This document shows positions 44,316-52,786 of a stretch of DNA of 64,000 nucleotides, in pieces; position 1 is the stretch's first letter; each line of letters opens with the position of its first letter. Below the pieces are notes generated by a model, which searched no databases, had not been told where the DNA came from, and was given only the letters and a program-made list of their open reading frames with translations. The DNA lies in contig NZ_LRAC01000136.1 in NCBI RefSeq assembly GCF_001517085.1, forward strand, positions 1 to 64,000, in the 5' to 3' direction. Both the position numbers and the translations under genes were made by a program. This stretch comes from Paenibacillus sp. DMB5. Lineage in GTDB: Bacteria > Bacillota > Bacilli > Paenibacillales > Paenibacillaceae.

Positions 44316-45601
44316 TTGGCGGATAATGTGGCGGCAATAGCGAGACATGGTATTGATCCTGTAACATATCCAGGTTCAGATTTTCAGAAGGTTCAGGCTG
44401 CTTTTGATGATGCGATAAATCAGAACCGTTCAATCACTCTTACACGAGTCTTCGACATTACTCCTGAAACGATTGTTATCAATAAGGCCAGCGACTTTCG
44501 AGAGCCTACAATGATTATCGGGGTTAATGGTGGAGGAATTAAAAAGACAAACAGCGGGTTTATGTTTACTTCCCCAACAGCAGATGTTTCAGACTTCCAA
44601 TTAGAAAATATATACTTCCTTGGAAATCAATCTGCTAATGTAAAAGTTATTGTTTGCAGTAAGCTAATTCGACTAAGCACAAACAAATGCTATTTTGACA
44701 GTCTGACTACAGTAATGTATACAGATGACACTCGATATTTGCAATCTGTCCGTATGAATAATGATACTATCGTCCGCAATGTAGGTGCGGCTCTAGACTT
44801 CGCTGGTGCCTATGACACTGTTCTAACCAATGTTATAATGGAAAAAAGTTCTGGTTTTTTTATCAATCACAGAATGTTAGGCGTCAATGAAAACATTTAT
44901 GGGTTTCGTATTAGAGACTGTACTATTGAAGGGCTGACCGGAACGACTCCGGCAATTAAGTTTAAATCTTGTGATAGCTTGTTAATTGATGGATGTTATT
45001 TTGAACAAAATGTAGGTGGACATATTGTGTTTGATGCCACAACCTCAAACTTGAGGCACGTCACGATATCTAATTGCCGTCACGGGGGTTCTGCTGATGT
45101 CTCCCATTTAATTAAGTGGGGAAAGACTAGTGCTGGTTGTTTTTCCTATAACAATACTAGTCAAAACATTGGTATTCATGATACCTCACAAGTAACGAGC
45201 GGCCGTATATTTTCAATATATGATAAAGCTATATCTGGAAGTGACAGTAACACTGGTAACCGCATTGATTACGTTAAAGATTTTAGTGATTCGTACACGG
45301 CACTTTCCGGGGTAGGAGGATACCGCACCATATGGGGATCAATGGTGCGATTGACGAGCACCCTTACTAACCAGACAATTAACGCAGGTGCGACAATCAC
45401 CTATACATTTGATTTTTTGGAGCCAATTTATTCAGACAACATCGTATCCATTCAAATTTTTTCGGACAATGTCAAGATAACTCTTAATATAAGTCTGGTA
45501 ATACTATTAAGGCTATCATTACCAATGATAGCGCATCATCAAAGACTATTACACAAATGAGAGCGACAGTTCTTAAAGCAATGCCTACTGTCCAGGGATA
45601 A
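44316..45601 (+). pseudogene. Beta-helix tail-spike-like protein, damaged at both ends
   Basis: The frame 44316-45560 encodes a right-handed beta-helix protein (NLRHVTISNCRHGG, LLIDGCYFEQNVGGHIVFD, FRIRDCTIEGLTG) of the tail-spike/pectate-lyase fold. The 5' side shows no ribosome site at the TTG. One frame over, 44224-44300 reads ...DTKNDDLWFEK and joins KIIEQLADNVAAIARHG if the A5 run at 44300 were A6. At the 3' side a second -1 shift near 45490 would restore ...NTIKAIITNDSASSKTITQMRATVLKAMPTVQG with a stop at 45599-45601. No start codon is visible upstream, so it seems 5'-truncated. The AT-rich codon use is unlike the lon genes on either side. Confidence 0.6.
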
Positions 45602-45669
45602 AAAGGGCGGCTATTTATAGGAGAACATGGTATAATTCCCCTTGGTAAATATATTATTGGGGTGGGATT

Positions 45670-47031
45670 ATGCTTTCTTTGGTTTTTGTTACAACAGCAG
45701 CTTTATTTATGTTTATGGGAAAATTCAAAACAGGTAAGACCTTTAACCCGCTGACTTTTTTCGTAGGTTTCTGGTGTTTCTGGGCCATTGTTTCAATGAC
45801 GAATCCGTATCAGATGTTTGCAGTGTCTAACAAAACCTATCTTTTGGTATGGGTCCAGGTTGTTTGCGTTTCTCTTGGATATTTGGCAGTAGCTAAGAAG
45901 AATCTCTCAGCTAAATTCGACCTATCAGAAGTAGGCAGTAAAATTTTATATTCGAGGACCTTTGCATTTTTACAGCTATTCGTATTAACTTTCTTGACTT
46001 TTTATTATTTCAAATATAAAAGCTTATTGTCATCAATGACATCAAATGACATGCGCAGAATTATATTTGAAAAAGGGTTGTTGTTTTCGAGTTCGGCGGA
46101 ATACATGTTCTATTACTGGGTAATCACGGCAATCATCTATGCATCTCTTGTAATTGCAATCTCAAGTTTTGCTTTGCATGGTAAGAAAAATCTCTCCCTA
46201 TTCCTTGTCCTTATAAATTGCTTCATGTTTGGTCAAGTCGGACAGGGTCGCTTGGTGTATTTTTACATGATGGTGTTTTTGGCTGTCGGGTTAGGTCTGA
46301 AGCGTGATATCTATAAAAACTCCACTTTCAAAATTAAGCCGAAGAAAAGCTGGGGAGTCTACTTGGTATTGATCCTGGCTGTGATTTTCATAATGAACAG
46401 GACATCTGCTAGACGAATGGGAGTGTCGATGTCATTCGGGGATTCAATTAAAGTATTCTTTACCACCTCAGTAGAGCAGTTTATCATTTATTTCACTGGA
46501 CCATTTCGAACGCTTGATTATTTCATCCAGTCAAATCTTGTAAACGTAACAGGGCATACATTTGGTCGCTCAGTTTTTGCCGGGATTGAAGAAATCTTGA
46601 CTACTTTGCTGATACCTATCGGAGGTAGTCAACTACAAGCTAACATGGCGAACACTTTAATGGCATCCTTTACTTCTCCAGCTATCCATATAGGAGGCGG
46701 TTTATCTTTCAATGCTTTTTATACATCCGTGATGAATTTTTACATGGATGGAGGACTTCCGATGTTAATATGCTTGTCTTTCGCCTACGGAATAATAATG
46801 GGCATGCTTTACAATTTCTGCATGAACAATATGAACATCTTTACATTCTCACTGCTCGTTTACACTACCTACAATATGATTACATCAGAGATGAGATGGA
46901 ACTACTCAGCTCCTGCCACTTGGGTTGTCGTATTTGTTCTAATCCTCGGGCACCGTTTGTATGTTAAACGAACGGTTGGGAGCAAAGGGCTTTATGATTA
47001 CAAATCACCCAGTTTATTAACTAAGTTTTAA
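45670..47031 (+). CDS. Wzy-like oligosaccharide repeat-unit polymerase
   Basis: 453 residues with about 11 to 12 membrane helices and a large outer loop, the profile of O-antigen/capsule polymerases. Family-like features are NPLTFFVGFWCFWAIVSM at the start, SARRMG in the loop and a long loop before the last helices (MNFYMDGGLPMLICLSFAYGIIMGMLYNF). Would join repeat units outside the membrane. RBS GGGGTGGG. It lies 4.8 kb before the polysaccharide locus, whose visible part has no polymerase. AT-rich codon use suggests acquisition. Confidence 0.78.
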   Translation: MLSLVFVTTAALFMFMGKFKTGKTFNPLTFFVGFWCFWAIVSMTNPYQMFAVSNKTYLLVWVQVVCVSLGYLAVAKKNLSAKFDLSEVGSKILYSRTFAFLQLFVLTFLTFYYFKYKSLLSSMTSNDMRRIIFEKGLLFSSSAEYMFYYWVITAIIYASLVIAISSFALHGKKNLSLFLVLINCFMFGQVGQGRLVYFYMMVFLAVGLGLKRDIYKNSTFKIKPKKSWGVYLVLILAVIFIMNRTSARRMGVSMSFGDSIKVFFTTSVEQFIIYFTGPFRTLDYFIQSNLVNVTGHTFGRSVFAGIEEILTTLLIPIGGSQLQANMANTLMASFTSPAIHIGGGLSFNAFYTSVMNFYMDGGLPMLICLSFAYGIIMGMLYNFCMNNMNIFTFSLLVYTTYNMITSEMRWNYSAPATWVVVFVLILGHRLYVKRTVGSKGLYDYKSPSLLTKF

Positions 47032-47131
47032 ATTAGTCAGTAGGAGAAAACTGCGCATTAGTGTGTACGGATGTGTATTGATCTTCACTGATGAATATTA
47101 GACAATACTCCCATACACTGGGAGGTGAGAA

Positions 47132-47302
47132 TTGGCTACATTCAGAAATAATATTACGCTGGCCCCTGCTGTTTGTGAGGAGTTGTGTAAGTACGTCGGG
47201 AAGAAGAATATCAAGATTTCGACCTGGACTCACCAGCGAATGAAAGAGTTAATCGAAGAAGAAAAGATGATCGAGGAGTTCCGGAAGAGTGGAGGTAGAT
47301 GA
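47132..47302 (+). CDS. Hypothetical small protein (56 aa)
   Basis: TTG start after GGGAGGTGAGA. Starts MATFRNNITLAPAVCEELCKY and ends with a charged helix (QRMKELIEEEKMIEEFRKSGGR). A DNA-binding or antitoxin-like role can be imagined from size and charge, but I do not recognise it. Confidence 0.5.
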   Translation: MATFRNNITLAPAVCEELCKYVGKKNIKISTWTHQRMKELIEEEKMIEEFRKSGGR

Positions 47303-47330
47303 TCATGGACCACCTACATCATGAACGATA

Positions 47331-47525
47331 ATGAAAGAATTTATCATCACAATTGGAATTGTAATAGCGTTGGTCTATATCGCATTTAATAGCTTTGCGC
47401 TGTTATATTTTGTCGGTTTTAATGCGATGAGAAATATTTTAGCTATGATTGGCCTTTTCTTCATCTTACGTCCACTGGTTCGTAATATTTGTAAGTTGTT
47501 TAATGGAGGATGGCACAAGTACTAA
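47331..47525 (+). CDS. Small membrane protein (64 aa)
   Basis: MKEFIITIGIVIALVYIAFNS... with two hydrophobic stretches (about 4-30 and 36-50) and a basic end. The ribosome site is weak. It follows the 56-aa gene by 28 bp and ends at a terminator, so the two may form one unit. Confidence 0.5.
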   Translation: MKEFIITIGIVIALVYIAFNSFALLYFVGFNAMRNILAMIGLFFILRPLVRNICKLFNGGWHKY

Positions 47526-47541
47526 TACTTGTGCTTTTTTT
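47512..47541 (+). terminator. Terminator closing the lonB-lonA island
   Basis: GCACAAGT-ACTAAT-ACTTGTGC with seven T, overlapping the end of the 64-aa gene. Confidence 0.85.
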
Positions 47542-47905
47542 AATGTGCAGTAGTAGATATTTATCTTTATTAATGCGGATAAATGCCGATAACCAACGCT
47601 TATTGATAAATCGGAGACAAGGAGTATATGTTCACTTTAATCGAAGCTAAACTATCCATTGAAAATATAGATTTAAAAAAGGGCTAAAGTGTTACTTCCT
47701 GCTCTTATTTTGTATCTAGGTTGTATGGCATCTCCTTTTAATTTTATGTGAGACATATTATAACGACCAAATACAAATAATACAGAGAGTGCGTAGTCTG
47801 TTTTTCAAATGTATGATTTACCTGCCCCCAGTTGGTGTTTTCAACCTGCTTTTGTTAAAATGATCTATATGACATAACTTGAGAACCATGGGAGGTGCGA
47901 AAGCG
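47542..47905 (+). other. Intergenic region before lonA with possible promoter
   Basis: 364 bp without a gene, AT-rich at first. A weak promoter candidate is TTGGTG (47832-47837), 17-base spacer, TTAAAA (47855-47860). No CtsR-type direct repeat is visible. Confidence 0.4.
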
Positions 47906-50269
47906 ATGATACCCAATAAATCCAAAGGTCGTCGTTTTCCTTTATTGCCGCTTAGAGGTCTTCTTGTGTACCCTAGCATGGTTCTGCACCTTGATGTAGG
48001 GCGCGAGAAGTCCGTTCGTGCACTGGAAAAAGCTATGGTTGAAGATAACCTGATTCTCCTCTGCTCCCAGTCAGAAGTGAATATTGAGGAGCCTGGACAA
48101 GAAGATATTTTTCGGGTCGGTACTGTTGCCAATGTGCGGCAGATGCTGAAGCTTCCGAACGGCACGATCCGTGTGCTGGTTGAAGGAGTGGAACGGGCCG
48201 AAATTATTCATTATACAGATAATGAGGAGTTTTATGAGGTTATGGCGCGCGAGCTGCCGGAGCAGGAGGATATCGATCAGGAGAGCGACGCTTTGATGCG
48301 TACGGTGCTCAGCCAATTCGAGCATTATATTACGCTGTCCAAGAAAGTCACTCCAGAGACGCTGGCAGCTGTCTCCGATATTGAAGAGCCGGGGCGTCTG
48401 GCTGATGTCATTACAAGCCACCTGGCACTGAAGATCAAGGATAAGCAGGAGATTCTGGAGACCATCGATGTAAGCAAACGTCTGGAGAAGCTGCTCGACA
48501 TTCTCAATAATGAGCGTGAAGTGCTGGAGCTTGAGCGGAAGATCAACCAGCGTGTGAAGAAGCAGATGGAGAAGACCCAGAAGGAATATTACCTCCGCGA
48601 ACAGATGAAAGCGATCCAGAAGGAACTCGGTGAGAAGGAAGGCCGGGCCGGTGAAGCCGAAGAGCTGCGCTCGCAAATGCAGGAGAAGAACCTGCCTGAG
48701 CGGGTGCAGGAGAAGATTGAGAAGGAAATTGACCGTCTGGAGAAAATGCCTGCAAGTTCAGCTGAAGGCAGTGTTATCCGCAACTACGTGGATTGGCTGC
48801 TTGGTCTGCCGTGGAGCGAAGAGACCGAAGATGATCTGGATATTCTAAAAGCGGAACAAGTGCTCGATGCCGATCACTACGGTCTGGAGAAACCTAAGGA
48901 ACACGTCCTGGAATACTTGGCCGTGCAGAAGCTGGTTAAGGAGCTGAAAGGGCCGATTCTCTGTCTGGTAGGACCTCCGGGCGTCGGTAAAACCTCACTG
49001 GCACGCTCCATCGCCCGTTCGCTGAACCGCAAGTTCGTCCGCATTTCGCTGGGCGGTGTGCGTGACGAAGCCGAGATCCGTGGCCACCGCCGTACCTATG
49101 TCGGCGCCATGCCGGGTCGGATCATCCAGGGGATGAAAACCGCAGGAAGCCTTAATCCGGTCTTCCTGCTCGATGAAATCGACAAGATGGCTTCTGATTT
49201 CCGGGGTGATCCGTCCGCTGCTTTGCTCGAAGTACTCGATCCGGAACAGAACAATACGTTCAGCGACCACTTTGTGGAGCTGCCGTTTGATCTTTCAAAG
49301 GTTATGTTCGTGACCACAGCGAATGCGGTACACAACATTCCCCGTCCGTTGCTCGACCGGATGGAGATGCTGTATATTCCCGGCTATACAGAGCTTGAGA
49401 AGCTGCAGATTGCCAGCCGCTACCTGCTGCCGAAGCAGCGTAAGAATCACGGTCTTGAAGATGCACAGCTCGTAATTGAGGACGACACGTTGCTGAAGAT
49501 TGTTCGCGAATACACGCGGGAATCCGGCGTGCGTAATCTGGAACAACAAATTGCCGCACTCTGCCGTAAGGCTGCGAAGCAGATTGTATCCAGTGAGAAA
49601 GAGCAGATCACGATTCTTCCTGCTGAAGTTAAAGAGTATCTGGGTGAATCCAAATACCGCTACGGAATGGCGGAGCTGGAGGATCAGATCGGTACAGTAA
49701 CCGGACTGGCGTGGACTGAAGTCGGCGGCGATACACTGCTGATTGAAGTAACAGTGGTTCAGGGTACAGGCAAGCTCACGCTTACCGGTAAATTGGGCGA
49801 TGTCATGAAGGAATCCGCACAGGCTGCCTTCAGTTACACCCGTTCCAAGGCTGAGGAGCTGGGACTCGCCCCAGACTTCCACGAGAAGAACGATATTCAT
49901 ATTCATATTCCTGAAGGTGCCATACCTAAGGATGGCCCGTCTGCCGGCATTACCATTGCTACCGCGCTCATCTCAGCACTCACCAGACGTTATGTCTCCA
50001 AGGATGTAGCGATGACGGGTGAAATTACGCTCCGCGGACGTGTCCTGCCAATCGGCGGACTCAAAGAGAAATCACTGGCTGCCCACCGGGCCGGCTACAA
50101 AAAAATCCTGCTGCCTAAAGACAACGAACGCGACCTTAAGGACATTCCTGAGAGCGTACGTAATGACGTGGAGTTTATACCAGTGTCCCATATGGACCAG
50201 GTACTCCAGCATGCGCTCGTAGACCAGCAGGCAGAGATCAGCAGTAAAGCGCCGAGTAGTGTGCATTAG
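47906..50269 (+). CDS. lon: ATP-dependent protease Lon (LonA)
   Basis: 787 residues from the ATG at 47906 (GGGAGGTG upstream; a TTG at 47879 lies before that site). N-terminal LAN substrate domain (FPLLPLRGLLVYPSMVLHLDVGREKS), coiled middle, AAA+ with GPPGVGKTSLARS at about 354-366 and VFLLDEIDKM. The protease domain has Ser in DGPSAGITIATAL and Lys in GGLKEKSLAAHRAG. Degrades misfolded and regulatory proteins in the cytoplasm. ysxC follows after 14 bp, as in Bacillus. Confidence 0.96.
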   Translation: MIPNKSKGRRFPLLPLRGLLVYPSMVLHLDVGREKSVRALEKAMVEDNLILLCSQSEVNIEEPGQEDIFRVGTVANVRQMLKLPNGTIRVLVEGVERAEIIHYTDNEEFYEVMARELPEQEDIDQESDALMRTVLSQFEHYITLSKKVTPETLAAVSDIEEPGRLADVITSHLALKIKDKQEILETIDVSKRLEKLLDILNNEREVLELERKINQRVKKQMEKTQKEYYLREQMKAIQKELGEKEGRAGEAEELRSQMQEKNLPERVQEKIEKEIDRLEKMPASSAEGSVIRNYVDWLLGLPWSEETEDDLDILKAEQVLDADHYGLEKPKEHVLEYLAVQKLVKELKGPILCLVGPPGVGKTSLARSIARSLNRKFVRISLGGVRDEAEIRGHRRTYVGAMPGRIIQGMKTAGSLNPVFLLDEIDKMASDFRGDPSAALLEVLDPEQNNTFSDHFVELPFDLSKVMFVTTANAVHNIPRPLLDRMEMLYIPGYTELEKLQIASRYLLPKQRKNHGLEDAQLVIEDDTLLKIVREYTRESGVRNLEQQIAALCRKAAKQIVSSEKEQITILPAEVKEYLGESKYRYGMAELEDQIGTVTGLAWTEVGGDTLLIEVTVVQGTGKLTLTGKLGDVMKESAQAAFSYTRSKAEELGLAPDFHEKNDIHIHIPEGAIPKDGPSAGITIATALISALTRRYVSKDVAMTGEITLRGRVLPIGGLKEKSLAAHRAGYKKILLPKDNERDLKDIPESVRNDVEFIPVSHMDQVLQHALVDQQAEISSKAPSSVH

Positions 50270-50283
50270 AAAGGAAGTTCCAT

Positions 50284-50967
50284 TTGAAAGTTAACAACGC
50301 CGAATTTATCATCAGCGCCGTAGGCCCTGATCAATACCCAACGGACGCCTTGCCGGAGATCGCTCTGGCAGGGCGCTCCAACGTCGGGAAGTCTTCTCTG
50401 ATTAACCGTATGATCAATCGCAAGAATTTGGCCCGCACCAGTTCTACACCGGGTAAGACACAGCATATGAACTATTACCGGGTTAATCAGGATATGTATT
50501 TTGTCGATTTTCCAGGCTATGGTTATGCCAAGGTATCCAAGACACAGCGGGCCTCATGGGGCAAAATGGTCGAGAAATACATGGAGGAGCGTGAGACACT
50601 GAAGCTCATCCTGCTTGTAGTGGATCTGCGCCATCCGCCCACAAGTAATGATAAAATGATGTTTGACTGGCTCAAGCATTACGATCTGCCGCTCTGTGTG
50701 GTAGCAACCAAGGCAGACAAAATTCCCAAGACACGCTGGCCGAAGCACATCAAGATCATGAAGCAGGAGCTTGGCGTGCTGCCGGGAGATAATTTCATAC
50801 CGTTCTCATCGGAGCTTGGACTAGGCCGTGAGGAGCTGTGGGCTCTAATTGAAGATTACAGCAGACTTAATGAGGCGGATGAAATTGAAGTGCCAATGGA
50901 ACAAGGTGAACCGGAGGGGGTAACCTCTGGGCAGGAAGCTGGGCCTGATGAGGAAATCAAGTCCTAA
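50284..50967 (+). CDS. ysxC: Ribosome-biogenesis GTPase YsxC/YihA (EngB)
   Basis: 227 residues, TTG start after AAAGGAAG. GTPase motifs: G1 GRSNVGKSS at about 31-39, G2/G3 TPGKTQ and DFPGYGYAKV, G4 TKADKIPK. Needed for large-subunit assembly. The acidic tail beyond about 200 is longer than usual. Directly after lonA, as in B. subtilis. Confidence 0.95.
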   Translation: MKVNNAEFIISAVGPDQYPTDALPEIALAGRSNVGKSSLINRMINRKNLARTSSTPGKTQHMNYYRVNQDMYFVDFPGYGYAKVSKTQRASWGKMVEKYMEERETLKLILLVVDLRHPPTSNDKMMFDWLKHYDLPLCVVATKADKIPKTRWPKHIKIMKQELGVLPGDNFIPFSSELGLGREELWALIEDYSRLNEADEIEVPMEQGEPEGVTSGQEAGPDEEIKS

Positions 50968-51175
50968 GTATCTGCTGCTGCAATGCGTAAAAGCAAGCAT
51001 CCGGGCGCATTCCTCACAGAATAGTGAGGATTATATAAAATATATTCCGCTCACCTTGTATTTTTAAGGCACAAGACCGATTATCCTGCTATAGTCTGTT
51101 TCCGCTCATGAGATAACCCGCACTCATCCATGTATAATCGTTGTAAAGGCTGTTATGAAGAATAGAGGGATGGTT

Positions 51176-51763
51176 ATGGCTCAGCGATTGGCAACAGAAT
51201 ATGTAAATGCGACTTTGCAGATGACAGAATTTCAGATGAACCAGTTTCTGCTCACAGCCGATACCTGCTATATCAGCCACCGGGTTAAGGTCGCCGGAGG
51301 CGGGGAGCAGGTCATTGTTCTTGAGGAAGCCGGGGGTGAGGAAGTCCGCCTCACAGTTGAGAATAAGCGGGGGATATACACCTGTTCGCTATCCTGCCGT
51401 GTGGTCAATTCACATCTCAATAATGCTGTCCGCAAGCTGTTCGTCACCTATAAAGGGACCGGGACTGTGAATAGAATCTATAAAGGCTTTACTATGGTCT
51501 ATTACTATGAGCGTGGATCCGTGCGCCGGATTTCGGAATTAACAGATTCGGGGAGTAAACTAATCTATCAGCACAAGCATTCCCTGTCAGAAATAATAAA
51601 TGTATATAAATCAGATGCTGTAGAGCGGGAGATTATGGAGCTGCGCCGCAAGGCTGACAGATTGCTGGATTTACGCAATGCTGCACAGTCTGTTGAGGTA
51701 CTTAGTGAGATCGATAAAGAGCTTGCGGCAATAGCCAAATTCATGTTTTTGCTGGAAGCCTAA
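51176..51763 (+). CDS. Conserved hypothetical protein (195 aa)
   Basis: The ATG at 51176 follows GAGGGATGG; the frame is open seven codons earlier. Reads MAQRLATEYVNATLQMTEFQMNQFLLTADTCYISHRVKV..., a mixed fold with a basic central region (VVNSHLNNAVRKLFVTYKGTGTVNRIYKGF) and a heptad-like C-terminal helix (VEREIMELRRKADRLLDLRNAAQSVEVLSEIDKEL). No signal or membrane segment. I do not recognise the family. It lies between ysxC and the polysaccharide locus, with gaps of about 208 and 102 bp. Confidence 0.7.
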   Translation: MAQRLATEYVNATLQMTEFQMNQFLLTADTCYISHRVKVAGGGEQVIVLEEAGGEEVRLTVENKRGIYTCSLSCRVVNSHLNNAVRKLFVTYKGTGTVNRIYKGFTMVYYYERGSVRRISELTDSGSKLIYQHKHSLSEIINVYKSDAVEREIMELRRKADRLLDLRNAAQSVEVLSEIDKELAAIAKFMFLLEA

Positions 51764-51865
51764 GCTTATACAAAGTACATTTTTAGCAATCATTTCCTAG
51801 TGAAATGGTTGTATTTTTTTGACGAATCTATTCAATCCAACTGGAAAAGGACCGATAAATAGTAT

Positions 51866-52648
51866 ATGATAGATATTCATAGCCACATTTTGCCTTTTAT
51901 GGATGACGGTGCTGCCGACTGGGAAGCGGCCCTCTCCATGGCACAGGATGCCGTACAGGATGGCATTTCTACTGTTGTTGCCACGCCGCATCATGCTAAC
52001 GGAGTATATATGAATCCTGCCCCGGCCATTGGACAAGCGGTAGAGCTGCTGAATGATAGAATCCGGCAGGCTGGCCTTCCGCTGCTTGTACTTCCCGGCC
52101 AGGAGATCCGTGTCTACGGAGAGCTCTTGAATGATCTGGAGCAGGGTGAACTACTGACGCTGGCAAAGACGAGATACATTCTGTTAGAAATGCCTTCTTC
52201 CCGTGTGCCGCGCACAATGGAAGAGACCTGCCACGAGCTGGTCATTCAGGGCTTCGTTCCGGTCATCGCCCATCCGGAGCGCAACGCTGAGGTTGCCAGC
52301 AACCCCGCCAAGCTTGAGAGATTAATAGAGCTGGGAGCAGTGAGTCAGGTGACAGCCCAGAGTCTGGCCGGAACCTTTGGAAGCAAGCTGCAGAAGCTGT
52401 CTATCGATCTGTGCCGCAGGAATGCGGTTCATGTTATAGCCTCGGATGCACACGATAACAGTCATCGTCCGTTCGGACTGAGTGAAGCTATCAAGGTTGT
52501 AGAGAAGGAACTGGGCACTGTGGCTAGCGACAATTTACGCCAAAATTCGCAGAAAATCATCGAAAATGAGGAGCTAATTCGGGTTATTTATAGTAATTCG
52601 GGCAAGAAGCTTCATAGAATGTTCGGATTTTTTTCTCGTAAAGGGTGA
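51866..52648 (+). CDS. PHP-type tyrosine-protein phosphatase (CpsB/YwqE family)
   Basis: 260 residues. Metal ligands of the PHP fold are visible: HSH in MIDIHSHILPFMDDGA, TPHH at about 41-44, IAHPERN and ASDAHD. The family removes phosphate from the tyrosine tail of the CpsD-type kinase and so tunes polymer length. First gene of the polysaccharide locus; its kinase is encoded at 55627, after the SLH gene and the adaptor. Confidence 0.92.
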   Translation: MIDIHSHILPFMDDGAADWEAALSMAQDAVQDGISTVVATPHHANGVYMNPAPAIGQAVELLNDRIRQAGLPLLVLPGQEIRVYGELLNDLEQGELLTLAKTRYILLEMPSSRVPRTMEETCHELVIQGFVPVIAHPERNAEVASNPAKLERLIELGAVSQVTAQSLAGTFGSKLQKLSIDLCRRNAVHVIASDAHDNSHRPFGLSEAIKVVEKELGTVASDNLRQNSQKIIENEELIRVIYSNSGKKLHRMFGFFSRKG

Positions 52649-52786
52649 CCTGCCTGTAGAATGATGGTAGAATTGTTTTTACTGGGTTATTGTTACAATT
52701 CTTTATTTAGATGAGTAAGGGCGCAACTTATCTAGCATTACCGCAGTATAAGATTTTATAACTACATAAGAAGAGGTGGATGACAA

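Noticed and set aside
47033..47233. Minus-strand frame of 66 codons before lonA
   Set aside because: The plus strand has a better small gene with GGGAGGTGAGA at 47132.
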